Source of the DNA: Haliotis asinina
Lineage: Eukaryota > Mollusca > Gastropoda > Lepetellida > Haliotidae
DNA length: 64,000 nt
Assembly (NCBI RefSeq): GCF_037392515.1
Contig: NC_090283.1
Location: forward strand, 18,322,501-18,386,500
Direction of reading: 5' to 3'
Below, in pieces: positions 15,001-24,251 of this stretch; the first letter of the stretch is position 1; every line of letters starts with the position of its first letter. The position numbers and the translations under genes are program-made. The notes under the pieces were generated by a model. That model was given only the letters and a program-made list of their open reading frames with translations, had not been told where the DNA came from and did no database searches.

Positions 15001-16618
15001 CAGTTGCAGTGTTGGTTGTCCTAGTTCCATGATGTGTACTGGAAACCAATCCCTCGCTGACCAATAAGGCACAACCAAAATCTGTTGTATCAGTATCATC
15101 TGATTTATCTTCCCGATGACTTTCAGTAGTAGTACTGGAGTGGGGAACACGTAAGTGGTTAGTGCTTCCCATGAGATCCTAAGAGTGTCTGTTGTCCATG
15201 GAGAGAGAGTGACAAGCATGGTTGGTCATGTGACGGTAATGGTGGGAAAGGGAGGCTTCCGGTGGGCGAGTGGATTGCACGTCTGCTTCAGTTAAAGGGG
15301 AACTTCAAGGTATTTCAAGTACTCCATCATTATGGCATAGAGGGAGGAGGTAAGCATAATAAGAGTGAGTCAGGATACGGAAACATCTTGTCATTTTATG
15401 ACTAGATAGAAATGACGGTACGAAAACTGTAAAACTGACAGACAACAAACCCTTACCGCCTAAATCACAACTGTTAAACAAAAATTATTTGTAAATGCTA
15501 ACCAGTATATTATTCCTCAAAACATAAAGTTTGATGTACCTTATGTGTGGGTGTGTATCATCAGGTGACAAGTTCAATGTCATGTTGCTATATTTACCTT
15601 CATACTTGTCTTTGTTTGGAATGACCTTGACCTCCTCATCCACTTTCCGGAACAGAAGATCAGCCTTTTTGGCAATGAAACGGTTGAGCGACTGAATAAA
15701 TCTTTCATCTCTGGAACAATGAGTGAGTGAGTGAGTGAGTAATACGCTGCACTCAATATTCCAGCTACATGGCAGCAGTCTGTAAATAATCGAGTCTGGA
15801 CCAGACAATCCAATGATCAACAATATGAGCATCGATATGCGCAACTGAGAACCGATGACATGCCAACCAAGTCAGTTAGTCTGACCACCCGATCCCATTA
15901 GTCGCCTCTTATGGCAAGCATGGGTTGCTGAAGGCCTATTCTACCCTGGATCTTCACGGGTCCTGGAACAATTAGAAGAAGGCAATAACAGACAGTAAAT
16001 GAAACAAATATGGACTTTACTCTTTTGAATGGACTTTCCTTGGAAAAGATAATCACAGCAGACAAAAATGGGCTTAACACATTATACCAATTTGTATATG
16101 AAACTAGCACCATTGGAAAGCAGAGTGAGTGAGTGAGTGAGAGCAAGGCTGAGATTTCAGGATTTTTATTGTCCCACTCATATCACAGGTAGCCCATATG
16201 TTTTCATAAAAGAGAGGAGTTGGTACTTTGAAAATTCAGTAATTACCTCCAAAAAAATACAATTTTACTTTGAGGATTCAAATGGTAACTCCAAGAATTA
16301 TATTTTTACTTTGAGTGTTCAATTTCAACTCCATAAATTACATTTTTACTATGAGTATTCAATTTTAACTCCAAGAATTACACTTTTAATTTGAGTATTC
16401 AATTTCAACTCCAAGAATTACATTTTTGTAATCAATTTTGACTTTGAGAATTCAGTTTCTACTGCTTACCTTATCTCTGACTCCGCCGGTTCAAACCTCT
16501 GATTTTCCACATGTTCTACAAGTCCGACTGGCAACTTCCCTTCTTGTTCCGTCTGCAGGCACCGTGCCAGGGCCACACCCCGATGGGCGATGACCTGGCC
16601 CAGCAAGGAAGAGTCCAT
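1..16618 (-). CDS. TTC14: TTC14-like protein (S1-like domain, TPRs, basic/Ser-rich tail), 3' end outside window
   Basis: Fourteen coding exons on the minus strand, each with GT/AG borders and matching phase: 16618-16470 (ATG at 16618), 15710-15598, 12617-12541, 11701-11579, 11238-11154, 10237-10143, 9576-9539 (38 nt), 8112-7975, 6186-6115, 4413-4294, 3359-3237, 2908-2794, 2169-1931, 1374-1 (open at the edge). They give at least 953 codons; human TTC14 is about 770 aa from memory. Order along the protein: conserved N-terminal part ([11 protein letters not shown]), S1/OB-like fold ([10 protein letters not shown] to [14 protein letters not shown], then [11 protein letters not shown]), linker [16 protein letters not shown], a SLMRGI motif, then three to four TPRs ([53 protein letters not shown]), an SR/ER stretch and a long tail rich in Lys, Arg and Ser with a run of about 20 Ser. 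The S1 plus TPR layout matches vertebrate TTC14, a predicted RNA-binding protein of unsettled role. The least certain border is the donor at 2793 (ATG|gtatac), chosen because it keeps phase with the SR exon. Confidence 0.93.
1494..1602. mobile_element. Foldback MITE in TTC14 intron
   Basis: A 109-bp near-perfect palindrome beginning GGGCCTAGATTTT and ending with its reverse complement. Each arm carries the CTCTTAG and CTAAGATAGTCATAAGT blocks. No coding capacity; a non-autonomous terminal-inverted-repeat element. Confidence 0.75.
1630..1720 (-). mobile_element. SINE B (tRNA-headed SINE), 5' part
   Basis: Read on the minus strand it starts GGAGTAGCCTAGTGGTTAAA (A-box-like), then a B-box-like GGGTGCGATTCCCC, and continues into the family's cacatgggtgcagtgtgtga body. 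Matches the copies near 7.7, 28.5, 39.3 and 41.4 kb. The 3' tail is missing. Confidence 0.7.
2503..2762 (+). mobile_element. SINE A copy, near full length
   Basis: Starts with (GTGA)n tail sequence, runs through CAGCTATATGGCGGCGGTCT and tctggaccagacaatcc, and ends with ttctaccctagaccttcacg. By family orientation (the ACTC-repeat end is the 3' end) the element is inserted reversed relative to the plus strand. It lies in the TTC14 intron beside the exon at 2794-2908. Confidence 0.85.
2925..3170 (-). mobile_element. SINE B copy with (ACTC)n tail expanded to about 125 bp
   Basis: On the minus strand the element runs from a worn tRNA-like head near 3170 through ggtttgatttcccatgtggg and the tail gaatattgctaaaagc, then into a long pure CACT tetranucleotide run (about 2927-3052). 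The tail has grown into a microsatellite. It sits between two TTC14 TPR exons. Confidence 0.7.
3431..3662 (+). mobile_element. SINE A copy, diverged
   Basis: gtgagtgagttta start, then cagcaatattccagctatg, ataatcgagtctagaccag, and the tagtcgcccctcacaac block. Near full length but with many substitutions compared with the copies at 38.8 and 42.2 kb, so an older insertion. Confidence 0.75.
3973..4080 (+). mobile_element. SINE A fragment
   Basis: Holds only the tail-proximal third: gagtgagtttagttttatgc, tcagcaattttccagctg, acaatccagtgatcaacagc. A small internal gap removes the ataatcgagtc block. Confidence 0.65.
4660..4885. repeat. Dispersed repeat of unknown family, copy 1
   Basis: The stretch tcctaattttcctttgagta followed by ccaaataaattgta is repeated at 37885-37935, and further downstream both copies share a caagttgct block. 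It is not one of the SINE families in the window. Function and full limits are unknown. Confidence 0.5.
4890..6100. other. TTC14 intron, no recognised feature
   Basis: AT-rich intron sequence between the exons at 4294-4413 and 6115-6186. I see no coding exon, no SINE match and no clear repeat in it; the short open frames here show no recognisable protein. Confidence 0.5.
6440..6990. repeat. Degenerate minisatellite with a pure (GGGCA)n core
   Basis: Loose units of about 25 bp of the type aaataaaaagggcagggcrcc from about 6600 to 6990, enclosing a homogeneous pentanucleotide run of about 13 GGGCA units at roughly 6845-6910. It lies in the TTC14 intron. The pure core probably expanded out of the minisatellite unit, which itself contains gggcaggg. 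Confidence 0.75.
7575..7798. mobile_element. SINE A fragment followed by a reversed SINE B
   Basis: 7575-7640 is the head part of SINE A (cctgttagtcacctcttacg). 7705-7798 is SINE B read on the minus strand: its tRNA-like head (gtagtctagtggttaaagcg) lies at the right end, and gactgtacccatgaggggaa marks its body. Two independent insertions in the TTC14 intron. Confidence 0.6.
8270..8530 (+). mobile_element. SINE A, old diverged copy
   Basis: ttatcaagtctggaccagac and the gccagccaagtcagcatgcc block identify the family; the gtgagtgag end is missing and the rest is strongly altered. Confidence 0.55.
9751..9970 (+). mobile_element. SINE A copy, diverged
   Basis: Starts gtgtgagtttgattttatgc, then cagcaatatttcagctat, caatccagtgatcaacggca and tagtcgcctcttacaacaaa. 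It lies directly downstream (in gene direction) of the 10143-10237 exon of TTC14. Confidence 0.7.
11380..11600 (-). repeat. Three tandem copies (92-93 bp) of a TTC14 exon end with its splice donor
   Basis: The motif cttacaatga (donor plus last exon bases, seen from the plus strand) starts at 11389, 11482 and 11574, and flanking sequence is shared over about 92 bp. The copy at 11574 is the real border of the exon 11701-11579. The other two lie downstream in the intron and keep intact gtaag donors, so they are potential decoys. Confidence 0.85.
11945..12515 (-). mobile_element. SINE A with its body present as three tandem units
   Basis: One normal head (ctgtgaaggtacggggtaga) is followed by three consecutive bodies beginning near 11999, 12164 and 12336. 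Each runs from aaggcgattatgc through the gatcaggtggtcaga block to the gccgccatat end, and only the last continues into the (ACTC)n tail. Unit length is about 165-172 bp. It lies in the TTC14 intron next to the exon 12541-12617. Confidence 0.85.
12885..15385 (-). mobile_element. DIRS-like tyrosine-recombinase retrotransposon, fossil
   Basis: A broken element in a TTC14 intron. On the minus strand an RT/RNase H end region (about 15220-14910) is followed by a tyrosine-recombinase region (about 14700-13650) in the order known for DIRS elements. Similar sequence in opposite orientation near 12900 and near 15340-15380 (cctccctctatgc and its complement) fits the inverted terminal repeats of that family. 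It is clearly inactive, with several breaks, and a foldback MITE has inserted at 14131-14279 next to a duplicated internal segment. Divergence suggests an old copy. Limits are approximate. Confidence 0.6.
14131..14279. mobile_element. Foldback MITE inserted in the DIRS-like fossil
   Basis: A 149-bp palindrome beginning GGGCCCCGTTTCACAAAGC and ending gctttgtgaaccgggccc; arms share taagcctaagatctcgtaa. No coding capacity. Its ends resemble those of the elements at 1494-1602 and 50718-52523. Confidence 0.85.
15719..15963 (+). mobile_element. SINE A copy, near full length
   Basis: Starts with four GTGA units, contains caatattccagctacatgg and gtctggaccagacaatcc, ends gatcttcacgggtcc. It lies 9 nt upstream (in gene direction) of the TTC14 exon 15598-15710, inside the acceptor region. 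Confidence 0.8.
16230..16435. repeat. Minisatellite, about 40-bp unit, roughly five copies
   Basis: Repeats of aactccaagaattacattt followed by ttactttgagtattcaattt, with moderate divergence between units. It lies in the first coding intron of TTC14, about 35 bp from the donor at 16469. Confidence 0.75.
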
Positions 16619-16640
16619 TTTGAGCACCTCTCACTTCAGG

Positions 16641-17554
16641 CTACAAGGAAATGATCACTCTTTAACCAAAGGCACCAACACCTGTCACCCTCATCCACAA
16701 GCTGCGATAATTCTTGAATTGAAAATTTTTGAGTTACATCTGCCAGTGTAATTTAATAAACGCATAAAACTGACTTATCAAGATGAACAGCTGAACATAA
16801 ATGCAACAATGCTTAACACAGCTGTTCAATTAGGCTTAAATTTGATTTACTTTCACTTTCAGGGATCGAAATGGTGCATGGTAAATACTGAAGAGGCATG
16901 GATGAAGCATTTTCAGTTGTACGGTTGGGTATAAATATCTATACATGCACATGTGAGAATAAGGCAGTTATTATTTCCCACCAAATAAATGAGTAAAATT
17001 GATTTCTAAAATTTAAAAATGTAAAAACCGAAACAAAATCAATTCTAAACCAATTACAAATTCCCCAAACACTGCATTTCCTACACATCCACTGAAAGTG
17101 TGAAGGTTAACCAAATTTCACCAGGAGCCAAGATAAGCTGTGTATCCAGGTAAAATATGCATAGAAAATTTTCAATTACACTGAATATGTCAAATATGCA
17201 AAAAGTTTAAAATATATGAGTAAGGAATATGTTTATCAAAATCATTGATTGTACTGTTAGTGTACGGCTAGTGTTGTAAGGACAGTATGAGATGAGTGAT
17301 TCTTTATGAAATCATTTCCTTTACATTCAAGTTGATTTTGATTAGGTATGACATAAGGCAGTACACATCTGTTAAATAAACTTACTGACATAACAAGGTG
17401 AGTAAAATGGCAGAAATACCCAGAAAATGAACACCCACTCAGCGTCCATCACAGTCCATTATACCCATTCCCAAACAATACAGTGGGTACAATACCTGGC
17501 AGAATCGTATCTGGAGCTCGGTTCACAATAATTTCAAGTATTTCTAAATATTAC
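16641..17554. other. TTC14 leader intron, no other feature
   Basis: AT-rich sequence between the proposed leader exon and the ATG exon. I see no repeat family or open frame of interest. Confidence 0.4.
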
Positions 17555-17630
17555 CTCTCAACTGAAGACTGGAACATCTTTGCTCTTCCGTAATGTTAAT
17601 GAATGTCGTCATACACAAAACAAGATAAGG
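17555..17630 (-). other. Putative 5' UTR exon of the TTC14 gene
   Basis: A donor (GAGAG|gtaata) at 17554 on the minus strand can pair with an acceptor (ttgtag) next to 16640, which leads into 22 nt of leader before the ATG at 16618. The 5' end is set by a TATA box about 30 nt upstream, so a start near 17630 is an inference. Unspliced transcription from a closer start cannot be excluded. Confidence 0.5.
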
Positions 17631-17656
17631 GTGAGAGTTCACAAACCCTTGCGCAG

Positions 17657-17700
17657 TCTTTATAGCGAAAGTAGTATTTGGTCAAGCTGACCCAATAGAA
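17657..17700 (-). promoter_or_regulatory. Core promoter of TTC14: TATA box and reversed CCAAT box
   Basis: Read on the minus strand, TATAAAGA lies at 17664-17657, and about 28 nt further upstream is ATTGGG (an inverted CCAAT element, plus strand cccaat at 17690-17695). Spacing fits an RNA polymerase II core promoter feeding the leader exon at 17630-17555. No experimental start site is visible here. Confidence 0.5.
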
Positions 17701-17709
17701 ACCAACAGC

Positions 17710-18930
17710 TGTCTCCCTGTATTCAACATGAACTAACACTGAAATTTACAATGAACTGAAACATGGGCTATCAAAGACTCAACACCTGCTCCCAACAACT
17801 GATGAATTAAAGATCACGAGGAGTTTCATTCTGTTCAACATGGTGTCAGCATGACACATCAAATCTGAAGGGTATTTATGTTCACTCATCAACCAACATT
17901 CTGACATAGTCTATAACTTGTAATGATTTCCATGACACTATTTACGATAATTTTCTGTCAGTTACTTACCAGTACCCAGACCAATTTCACCACTAGAATT
18001 AGAAACAATGACCTAAAAATAAGCAACAGACAACAGACAACTGCACTGAACTTTAAATTAAAAAATTGTTCAGAGTAGCACATTGTAAGTGTTTGTTGAA
18101 TAACACCTGCAACTGGATGAAGGAATTGCATTAACTTGTCAAGAATACCTGGAACTTGTACAATCTCTTACAGCAACTAGTGTTTCGCAGTATAACCGGT
18201 TTAACCTGGTATTTACCAGGTCAGACATGAAAACAATGCATATTGGGACATGCTGATTGAAAACCAGTCTTTTGAAATGTGTTTGAACTTCTTCGTAACA
18301 CTGGAAAATCTTTGAATATTTACGTGTCTCATTTGTGCCAAATGTTATTTACATTTTCATTTTGTCATGATTTACAGTTTTTATAAAAGGTTAATCAAGC
18401 ATGGTGACTTTTGCTTTTGTAAATCAAGCATGAACTCGACGATGTGGATCACTGTATTGTCTTGTCCAGACTTGATTGACACATGTCAGATTAAACAACC
18501 CAATCAATATTAAACATCCAAAGAACAAGGATGAGGTTAGGTGACACAGAGTTCAACATGGCAGTTGAGAGTATTTTGCTCATATGATAACACGAATTAT
18601 TGCATGTGTGGCTGCTTGTGCTAGCCCAGACTTCAGCTGGTTTTGTAGTGCTAGCTCACTGAGATGTAATGACACAGTTAAACATGAATACTCCACTCAG
18701 ACACATTGCACTGACTCCGAGTTGACCAGTCCTTGTTTCACACATAACGCTGAGCGCTATTCAGGGACCAACAAGCACCATATTTTAGTGTTTTTTCGGT
18801 ATGACATTGCCGGGAATCGAAACCCACAACATTCCAAGCGGACACTCTAACCATGAAAGCAAAGATACACAACATACAGATGTGTAAACAAAGAAACATT
18901 GTACATCTTGATCATAAAATAAATCTGTTG
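17710..18930. other. Intergenic, nothing recognised
   Basis: AT-rich sequence upstream of the TTC14 promoter. No coding exon, SINE or tandem repeat that I can support. Confidence 0.45.
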
Positions 18931-18937
18931 CCTGTTC

Positions 18938-19367
18938 TGTAGCAGGGCGTGGAGTCATCCCACAGATGACATCCTTACCCTGTCAGCTTGCTGACGGGGT
19001 TAACCTCTTTGGTCATGTGGACAAGGCGTCAGACTTTGGATCCGAAGGTCCTTGATTCGAATCCCAGCATGGGACTCAGGAAATTTTGTAGCAGCTACAT
19101 TTACTCCCCTGTCAGCAGAAGGCACGTCCCAGGACGCATAGTTAGGCACTAACTTATTTTGTTCAACTTTGATGTGAACAAGCTCGGCCCCACGTTGGGC
19201 GCCAATATAGTGGCCACAAAATTTCCAAGTCCTGTGCTGTGATTCGAACCAAGGACCTTCCAATCCTAAGTCGAACGCCTTGTCCACATGACCAAAGAGG
19301 TTAACCCTGTCAGCAAGCTGACAAGGTAAGGATGTCATCTATGGGATGACTCCACGCCCTGCTACAG
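18938..19367. mobile_element. 430-bp palindromic element with tRNA-Arg-like arms
   Basis: Two arms of about 140 bp are inverted copies of each other, starting tgtagcagggcgtggagtca on both sides, around a central spacer of about 150 bp. Each arm contains a tRNA-like block: tggacaaggcgtcagacttt (A-box side) followed by the B-box-like ccttgattcgaatcc on the left and ccttggttcgaatc on the right. The layout resembles tRNA-Arg(TCG). The two tRNA-like units point toward each other. No protein is encoded. Confidence 0.75.
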
Positions 19368-19399
19368 TTCTATAAGCACAGTGTTATTGTTGAGACCCA

Positions 19400-21780
19400 T
19401 TATTGCCAGTGCAAGTTTTCATTACTACTGAGCTCCAGTTATTGATCTACATGTTGTGTAATAACCAGAACTAACTGCAATCCAATTTATCTCATTTGAA
19501 TTTGTATACAGTACTTATAAACTACTGCATCTTATTTCACTAAATATAGCCCACATGTCTATCAATCAAAGTTCAGTTTGTGAAGACAGCAAATATTGAT
19601 CAACTGAAATTCATTCAAAGTTCAAAGTCATCACATCCTAGGATTACTGTTTGTTCAAAGTCTCGGCACATATATAACTGATAAGGGAAAGACAGTCTCT
19701 TTAATCTAGTTGTGCAATTCATGAAATGCACTCTTTCTTTATTTGTCAAATGTCCATTTGTCCAATAACGGTCCTTAACCTGAGACTAGGACGATCTTAA
19801 TGGTTTGAGAATATCTTTACTCCAACCTTCAAAACACACCACACATCCTGATGACTAAGTACAATTAAACAATGGATTATTGGAAAGATTAGCTACACAT
19901 GTATGACTATCACAGAATCACTAACATTTCTATTTGGTGGTTTACATTTACTTTTCAACTCACTGTACCCATGTGTGTGTGTGTGCATCGATACTGTAAA
20001 TATACTCAAAATAAAAACTTTTATGAAGATTATTTACGTATGACAACTGTACATAGTTGAGTACAAGCATTCGTTTTCCTGTATATATGCTTTCAATTGG
20101 TTGCAACTGCATGAAAAACCTTGTGTTTATTAGTTGTGATAAGGGTATGCGCAGGAAGGATGGTGGTGGAGAGATGTGCTTATACAACAGTTTGTTCACA
20201 TAAACTAAGCTATTTATTCAGCTAATCTCGGTCTGTTTCATTAATAACTTGAGACCCCTTGCATTTGACATAAAATGATGTATTTGTATTATTTTTTTTT
20301 TCTTCAGTGTGTGTTTACACTAGCAGTAAAGCAGATGATCCAATCAGAACTTGACTAGTGGATGTTTTTCATACATGCGCACAGTGAGTTGAAAATTAAT
20401 GTGAAACCAACAAATAGTCAAAATACTCAAATTAGTGATCGGTTCCCTTGCCAACTTAGCCTTGCCATGTTAAACCCATGGATGTATAACACACCTAGGA
20501 TAGAAAGCAGTTTACTGGGCACAGCACCCGCAAGCCAGCCAACACCCTTTATGATCCTTACGGTTAGGGTCAGGCACCCCTTATGGTCCTTTAGGTCAGG
20601 TTTTAGGGTTAGGGTCTGGTACCCTTTCCGATCTGTAACGGGCGCTAATTAATGTGGAAAAGTGTTACCTGTAGAGTGCAGTACTCCAGATTCTATTCTT
20701 CAAAGAGGCAAGACTAGATATGGGGACAGTACATCTGCGCCAGACCTCAGTCTAAAGACCCGGTCTCTTACTTATTGTTTAGAAACCATTTAAACCATTT
20801 ATGTGTTTACCTTAGAGACTTGTGCAAGTCTAATGCCAATTTACCAAAGGCAGTAATGCAGTTTCTACATTACATCTAAAGCAGCTAGGAGGGTTCCAGT
20901 GACAGGCATGTTAATATATGACATGTGACTTTATGTGACGGACTCAATTTTCATTCTCAGAGTGTTACTGAAAACGAAGCCTTCAGCCTTCAACTAACAA
21001 CAGTGTGTTTGACATTTTATGTCCTGTGTAAAACTGTGTCGGGAAAAGATCTGATTAACATATGTTAGATGAGAATGTCTTACCTGCAGTATGCATAATC
21101 ACGGCATATCAATCAGTGCTTACTCAGTTACCTGCACCAAACTATTGGATAGTCGGAAGTAGTACTTATAATCCGGGCAAAACTGAATATCACCATCATG
21201 ATTGTACAAAAGGTCATATAACGAGACATGAAGACTACTCTATCGGTTACCAAACGACGGGAATGCTAACAAACGCAATGTTAGAGACACATTTTATTGA
21301 GGTTACGGGAAGTGGTGTTGAATATGATTAAATGCGACGGAGTTGGTCTGACCCGGATAACAGCCGGACCGGCTGGGTGAAAATAATCTACACAACATAT
21401 AATTAATGTAAGCTGCAATGTGAATTATTTTCTGAATTTAAATGAAGTTCGAAGTCGATTATCTTTAGGATTGTGTATGGGTACTTTTGTTGAGATAAAA
21501 CTTTCAACCCCAAACCCGAAGAATACAAAGAATAAAACCAACATATGGACGTGCCTGACCTTTAGGCCATATGAAATAAAATTCTCGTTTCCCATCATAT
21601 GAAAAAATATAAATAATCAGTGGCAGGTAGGACAAGCTTCATTTTTATTTATTTTTTTGGTATTTTTATTGTTTGTGTATACAATATCAGTCGTTTATAC
21701 AATATTATTTGCATGTCACATTTGCTGATTTGCTGCATATGTGCGCAAAATATGCAAATACTATGTTCTTTTCAAGGCGA
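19400..21780. other. Intergenic, no gene recognised
   Basis: AT-rich sequence. A short stretch at 20560-20620 has two to three ttaggg-like words, too few to call telomeric. From 21810 to 21917 it becomes a CA/TA microsatellite, the landing site of the Tc1 element. Confidence 0.45.
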
Positions 21781-21810
21781 TATTTCATTTAAATGGATTC
21801 GTTTGCTACT

Positions 21811-21843
<33 letters not shown>

Positions 21844-21917
21844 TATATAAACACGATGACATACACACGTACACACACACATATATATACTCACACGTAT
21901 ATACACACACACATATA

Positions 21918-23214
21918 TAGTCTGGTTCATAATTATTGAGAATTTTTCTTCTTACTTTGAGCTATCCTAACACCTCAACTGATTCACTGATACTTAAAAC
22001 TAAGTAATGGTATAAGGGAGGTAACTCATCTTGGCCTACTGAGTATAGTACAATTAGAGTTACCTCCCCTGAATTTGTAGCAGACGTCATTTTCCTCAGC
22101 ACTGTCAACAATGTCTGCTGAAGATAAAAGAAGGTTGATTTTTGAGTTGTGTAATCAAGAAATTGATGATGTAAATACATTGGCAGAGAGAACAGGAACT
22201 CCTCTTTCTACTGTGTATAGGATTAGGAAGAATTTTAAAGAGGGAAAGGATTTGGGGCATCAGAAAGGAGCAGGGAGACCCAGAAAATTGGACTTCTCAG
22301 ATCGCGTCCGGCTGGGAATTTTAGCGTCTAAAAAGCAAAGGGCAAGCATCTCCAACATCAGGTATGAAATGATAGAAAGGGGATCAACAGTTGTATCAAA
22401 ATCTACAGTTAGAAGAAATTTGATTGATCTTGGATGGGAGAAAAAGACTGGAATTCTTTCTCCTCTCATGAAACAAGAACATAAAGACAGGCGTGTTGAG
22501 TGGTGTTTGGCACATGAAAACTTTGACTGGGAAAATGTGATTTTTACTGATGAAAGCTCAATATGGGTATATCCCAATAATGTGAAAATATTGACAAAGT
22601 CTGCGTCAGCACCGTTGTATCGACGACCTAAATACAGCCCAAAGGTTCATGTATGGGGAGGGATATCCTTATTAGGAACGACCCCGCTGTGTGTGTTTGA
22701 GGGAAATCTGACAAGTCAACGCTACACTAACATATTAGATAATTTTCTGCTTCCAAGTGCACATGTGTTTTATGGAAATGACTGGATTTTGCAGCAAGAT
22801 AATGATCCTAAACACACCGCAAAACATGCCAAGCAGTGGTTTCAGGAGAAAAATGTGACTGCATTACCATTTCCTGCATATAGTCCTGACTTAAATCCCA
22901 TTGAGAACATTTGGGGGATGATGAAGGAATGTGTGAATCAAAAGGGGTTGACAAAAATTGAAGACATGAAGAGAGAAGTGGTCCGATACTGGGACAGCAT
23001 AACTCACGAGACACTAACCTCTCTGATAGGAAGTATGCCTACCCGTCTTAGACTGTGCCGTGAAGCTCAAGGAGACTTGATAAAATATTAAATTGTTACC
23101 TACACAACATGAAAAGGTCAGTTCACTTTCACAATACATTCAATTTTATCTGATTTGTTCTCGTTTAATAATATGAAATGCTTTAGCTATTCTCAATAAT
23201 TTTGAACCATACTG
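21918..23214 (+). mobile_element. Tc1/mariner (DD34E) DNA transposon, apparently complete
   Basis: Ends carry inverted repeats of about 26 bp (left tagtctggttcataattatt, right the complement of cagtatggttcaaaattatt) bordered by TA dinucleotides, the standard Tc1/mariner target. One uninterrupted transposase gene lies between them at 22111-23091. A 13-bp perfect hairpin (agggaggtaactc and its complement, near 22015 and 22058) sits in the leader. The element landed in a CA/TA microsatellite. Confidence 0.93.
22111..23091 (+). CDS. Tc1/mariner transposase, 326 aa, intact reading frame
   Basis: Catalyses cut-and-paste transposition. The N-terminal 110 residues look like paired helix-turn-helix DNA-binding domains (RTGTPLSTVYRIRKNF, then a GRPRK linker). 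The DDE catalytic core follows: first Asp in VIFTDESS (about residue 147), second in QQDNDPKHTA (about residue 229), and Glu in SPDLNPIENIW, with exactly 34 residues between the second Asp and the Glu, so DD34E, the Tc1 type. Length matches typical Tc1 transposases (about 340 aa). No stop or frameshift. The start is the first ATG after the leader hairpin; the preceding context acaatgtc is acceptable. Whether it is active cannot be told from sequence alone. Confidence 0.95.
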   Translation: MSAEDKRRLIFELCNQEIDDVNTLAERTGTPLSTVYRIRKNFKEGKDLGHQKGAGRPRKLDFSDRVRLGILASKKQRASISNIRYEMIERGSTVVSKSTVRRNLIDLGWEKKTGILSPLMKQEHKDRRVEWCLAHENFDWENVIFTDESSIWVYPNNVKILTKSASAPLYRRPKYSPKVHVWGGISLLGTTPLCVFEGNLTSQRYTNILDNFLLPSAHVFYGNDWILQQDNDPKHTAKHAKQWFQEKNVTALPFPAYSPDLNPIENIWGMMKECVNQKGLTKIEDMKREVVRYWDSITHETLTSLIGSMPTRLRLCREAQGDLIKY

Positions 23215-23216
23215 TA

Positions 23217-23300
23217 TATATACACACACACACACACCTCTCTCTCTCTGTGTGTGTGTGTGTGTGTGTGTGTGATCGTGTGATCGTGTGATCGTGTTTT
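23217..23300. repeat. CA / CT / TG microsatellite
   Basis: Runs of tatacaca, then ctctctctc, then tgtgtgtgtg and four tgatcg units. It immediately follows the right end of the Tc1 element and is probably the other half of the microsatellite into which it inserted. Confidence 0.85.
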
Positions 23301-23688
23301 GCAAGACGATGCACGGTGCCCTTATCGCATCTCTCAAGTAAAAATAACAATGTTGACCATTTTGTGTGTTCAGGGGGATCCTCGACCTTCATTTCTCATG
23401 TCCATATCCACCCAACTGTTAATTACCACTGATTGATCTATAAGCCAGTGAGTATAAGTTTTTACGCAACACTCCAGCAATGCCACCGAGGGGCCCACAA
23501 CAAATACCAGTTTAAGTTACAGTCGCGAATATTACAGGTAGGTTATATTTTATATTCAATAATTCTGCCTGCACGGTTTCTAAAACTGAATCTCCAAATA
23601 TTCAACTACAGTCCGTCATGAATTTTGTACACATGTTGTGGAGGGGGTTCATCGATCTTGTACTTGCAAATCCATAAAAATCATGATA

Positions 23689-23689
<1 letters not shown>

Positions 23690-23742
<53 letters not shown>

Positions 23743-23745
23743 GCG
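23690..23745. repeat. (CA)n microsatellite
   Basis: About 24 CA units with minor interruptions. The short open frame across it reads His-Thr repeats and is not a gene. Confidence 0.9.
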
Positions 23746-24084
23746 CTTATCCCTATTTTCTACAGTGGAGATCACTTGCTAGTGGAAGTACCAGATGTGC
23801 ATGTATGAAAATGAAATTTCACTACACGTGCTTGTTGCAATTGATTACTATTATGAGTCATCCTCAAATGCAGTACGTACGTGTTTGTAGTAGTTCTATT
23901 AAGTATCAATTAATAAATATCATTTGGGATGGGGGAACGGAAGCAACTTTTACCAGGAATTAAGAATGACTCTTTAAGTATGACATCATACATTAAGAGT
24001 CTTGAGATCTTCGATTGTTGTTGTTTCTATAATGAGTGGGAACGTTAAGATTTTAGTCGCAAAGCTAACGAATTTAATGTGCTA

Positions 24085-24251
24085 GTAAACCAATCATCGT
24101 GCTCGTTCTATACGACTCATGGCTGACGAACAACACGGAAGGACCCACAAGCACTGAGACAGCACAATAGGACAGTACGGTAGAACGACGCTATTTCACG
24201 TTCGCAGCGATAGAGACGTGGACGAACCTCATGTCCAGGGCATGGCAGATG
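24085..24251 (+). promoter_or_regulatory. Promoter and first-exon region of ankyrin gene copy 1
   Basis: accaatcatcgtgctc (CCAAT box) then ttctatacgactcatggc aligns with accaatcagagcgctcc and ttctatacgcctcatggc upstream of copy 2 (29874-29910). The similarity continues to the shared splice donor (gatg|gtcagtgca). Conservation between paralogues supports a real promoter/exon unit. Confidence 0.55.

Noticed and set aside
20560-20620. Telomere-like ttaggg words
   Set aside because: Only two or three scattered units; not an array.
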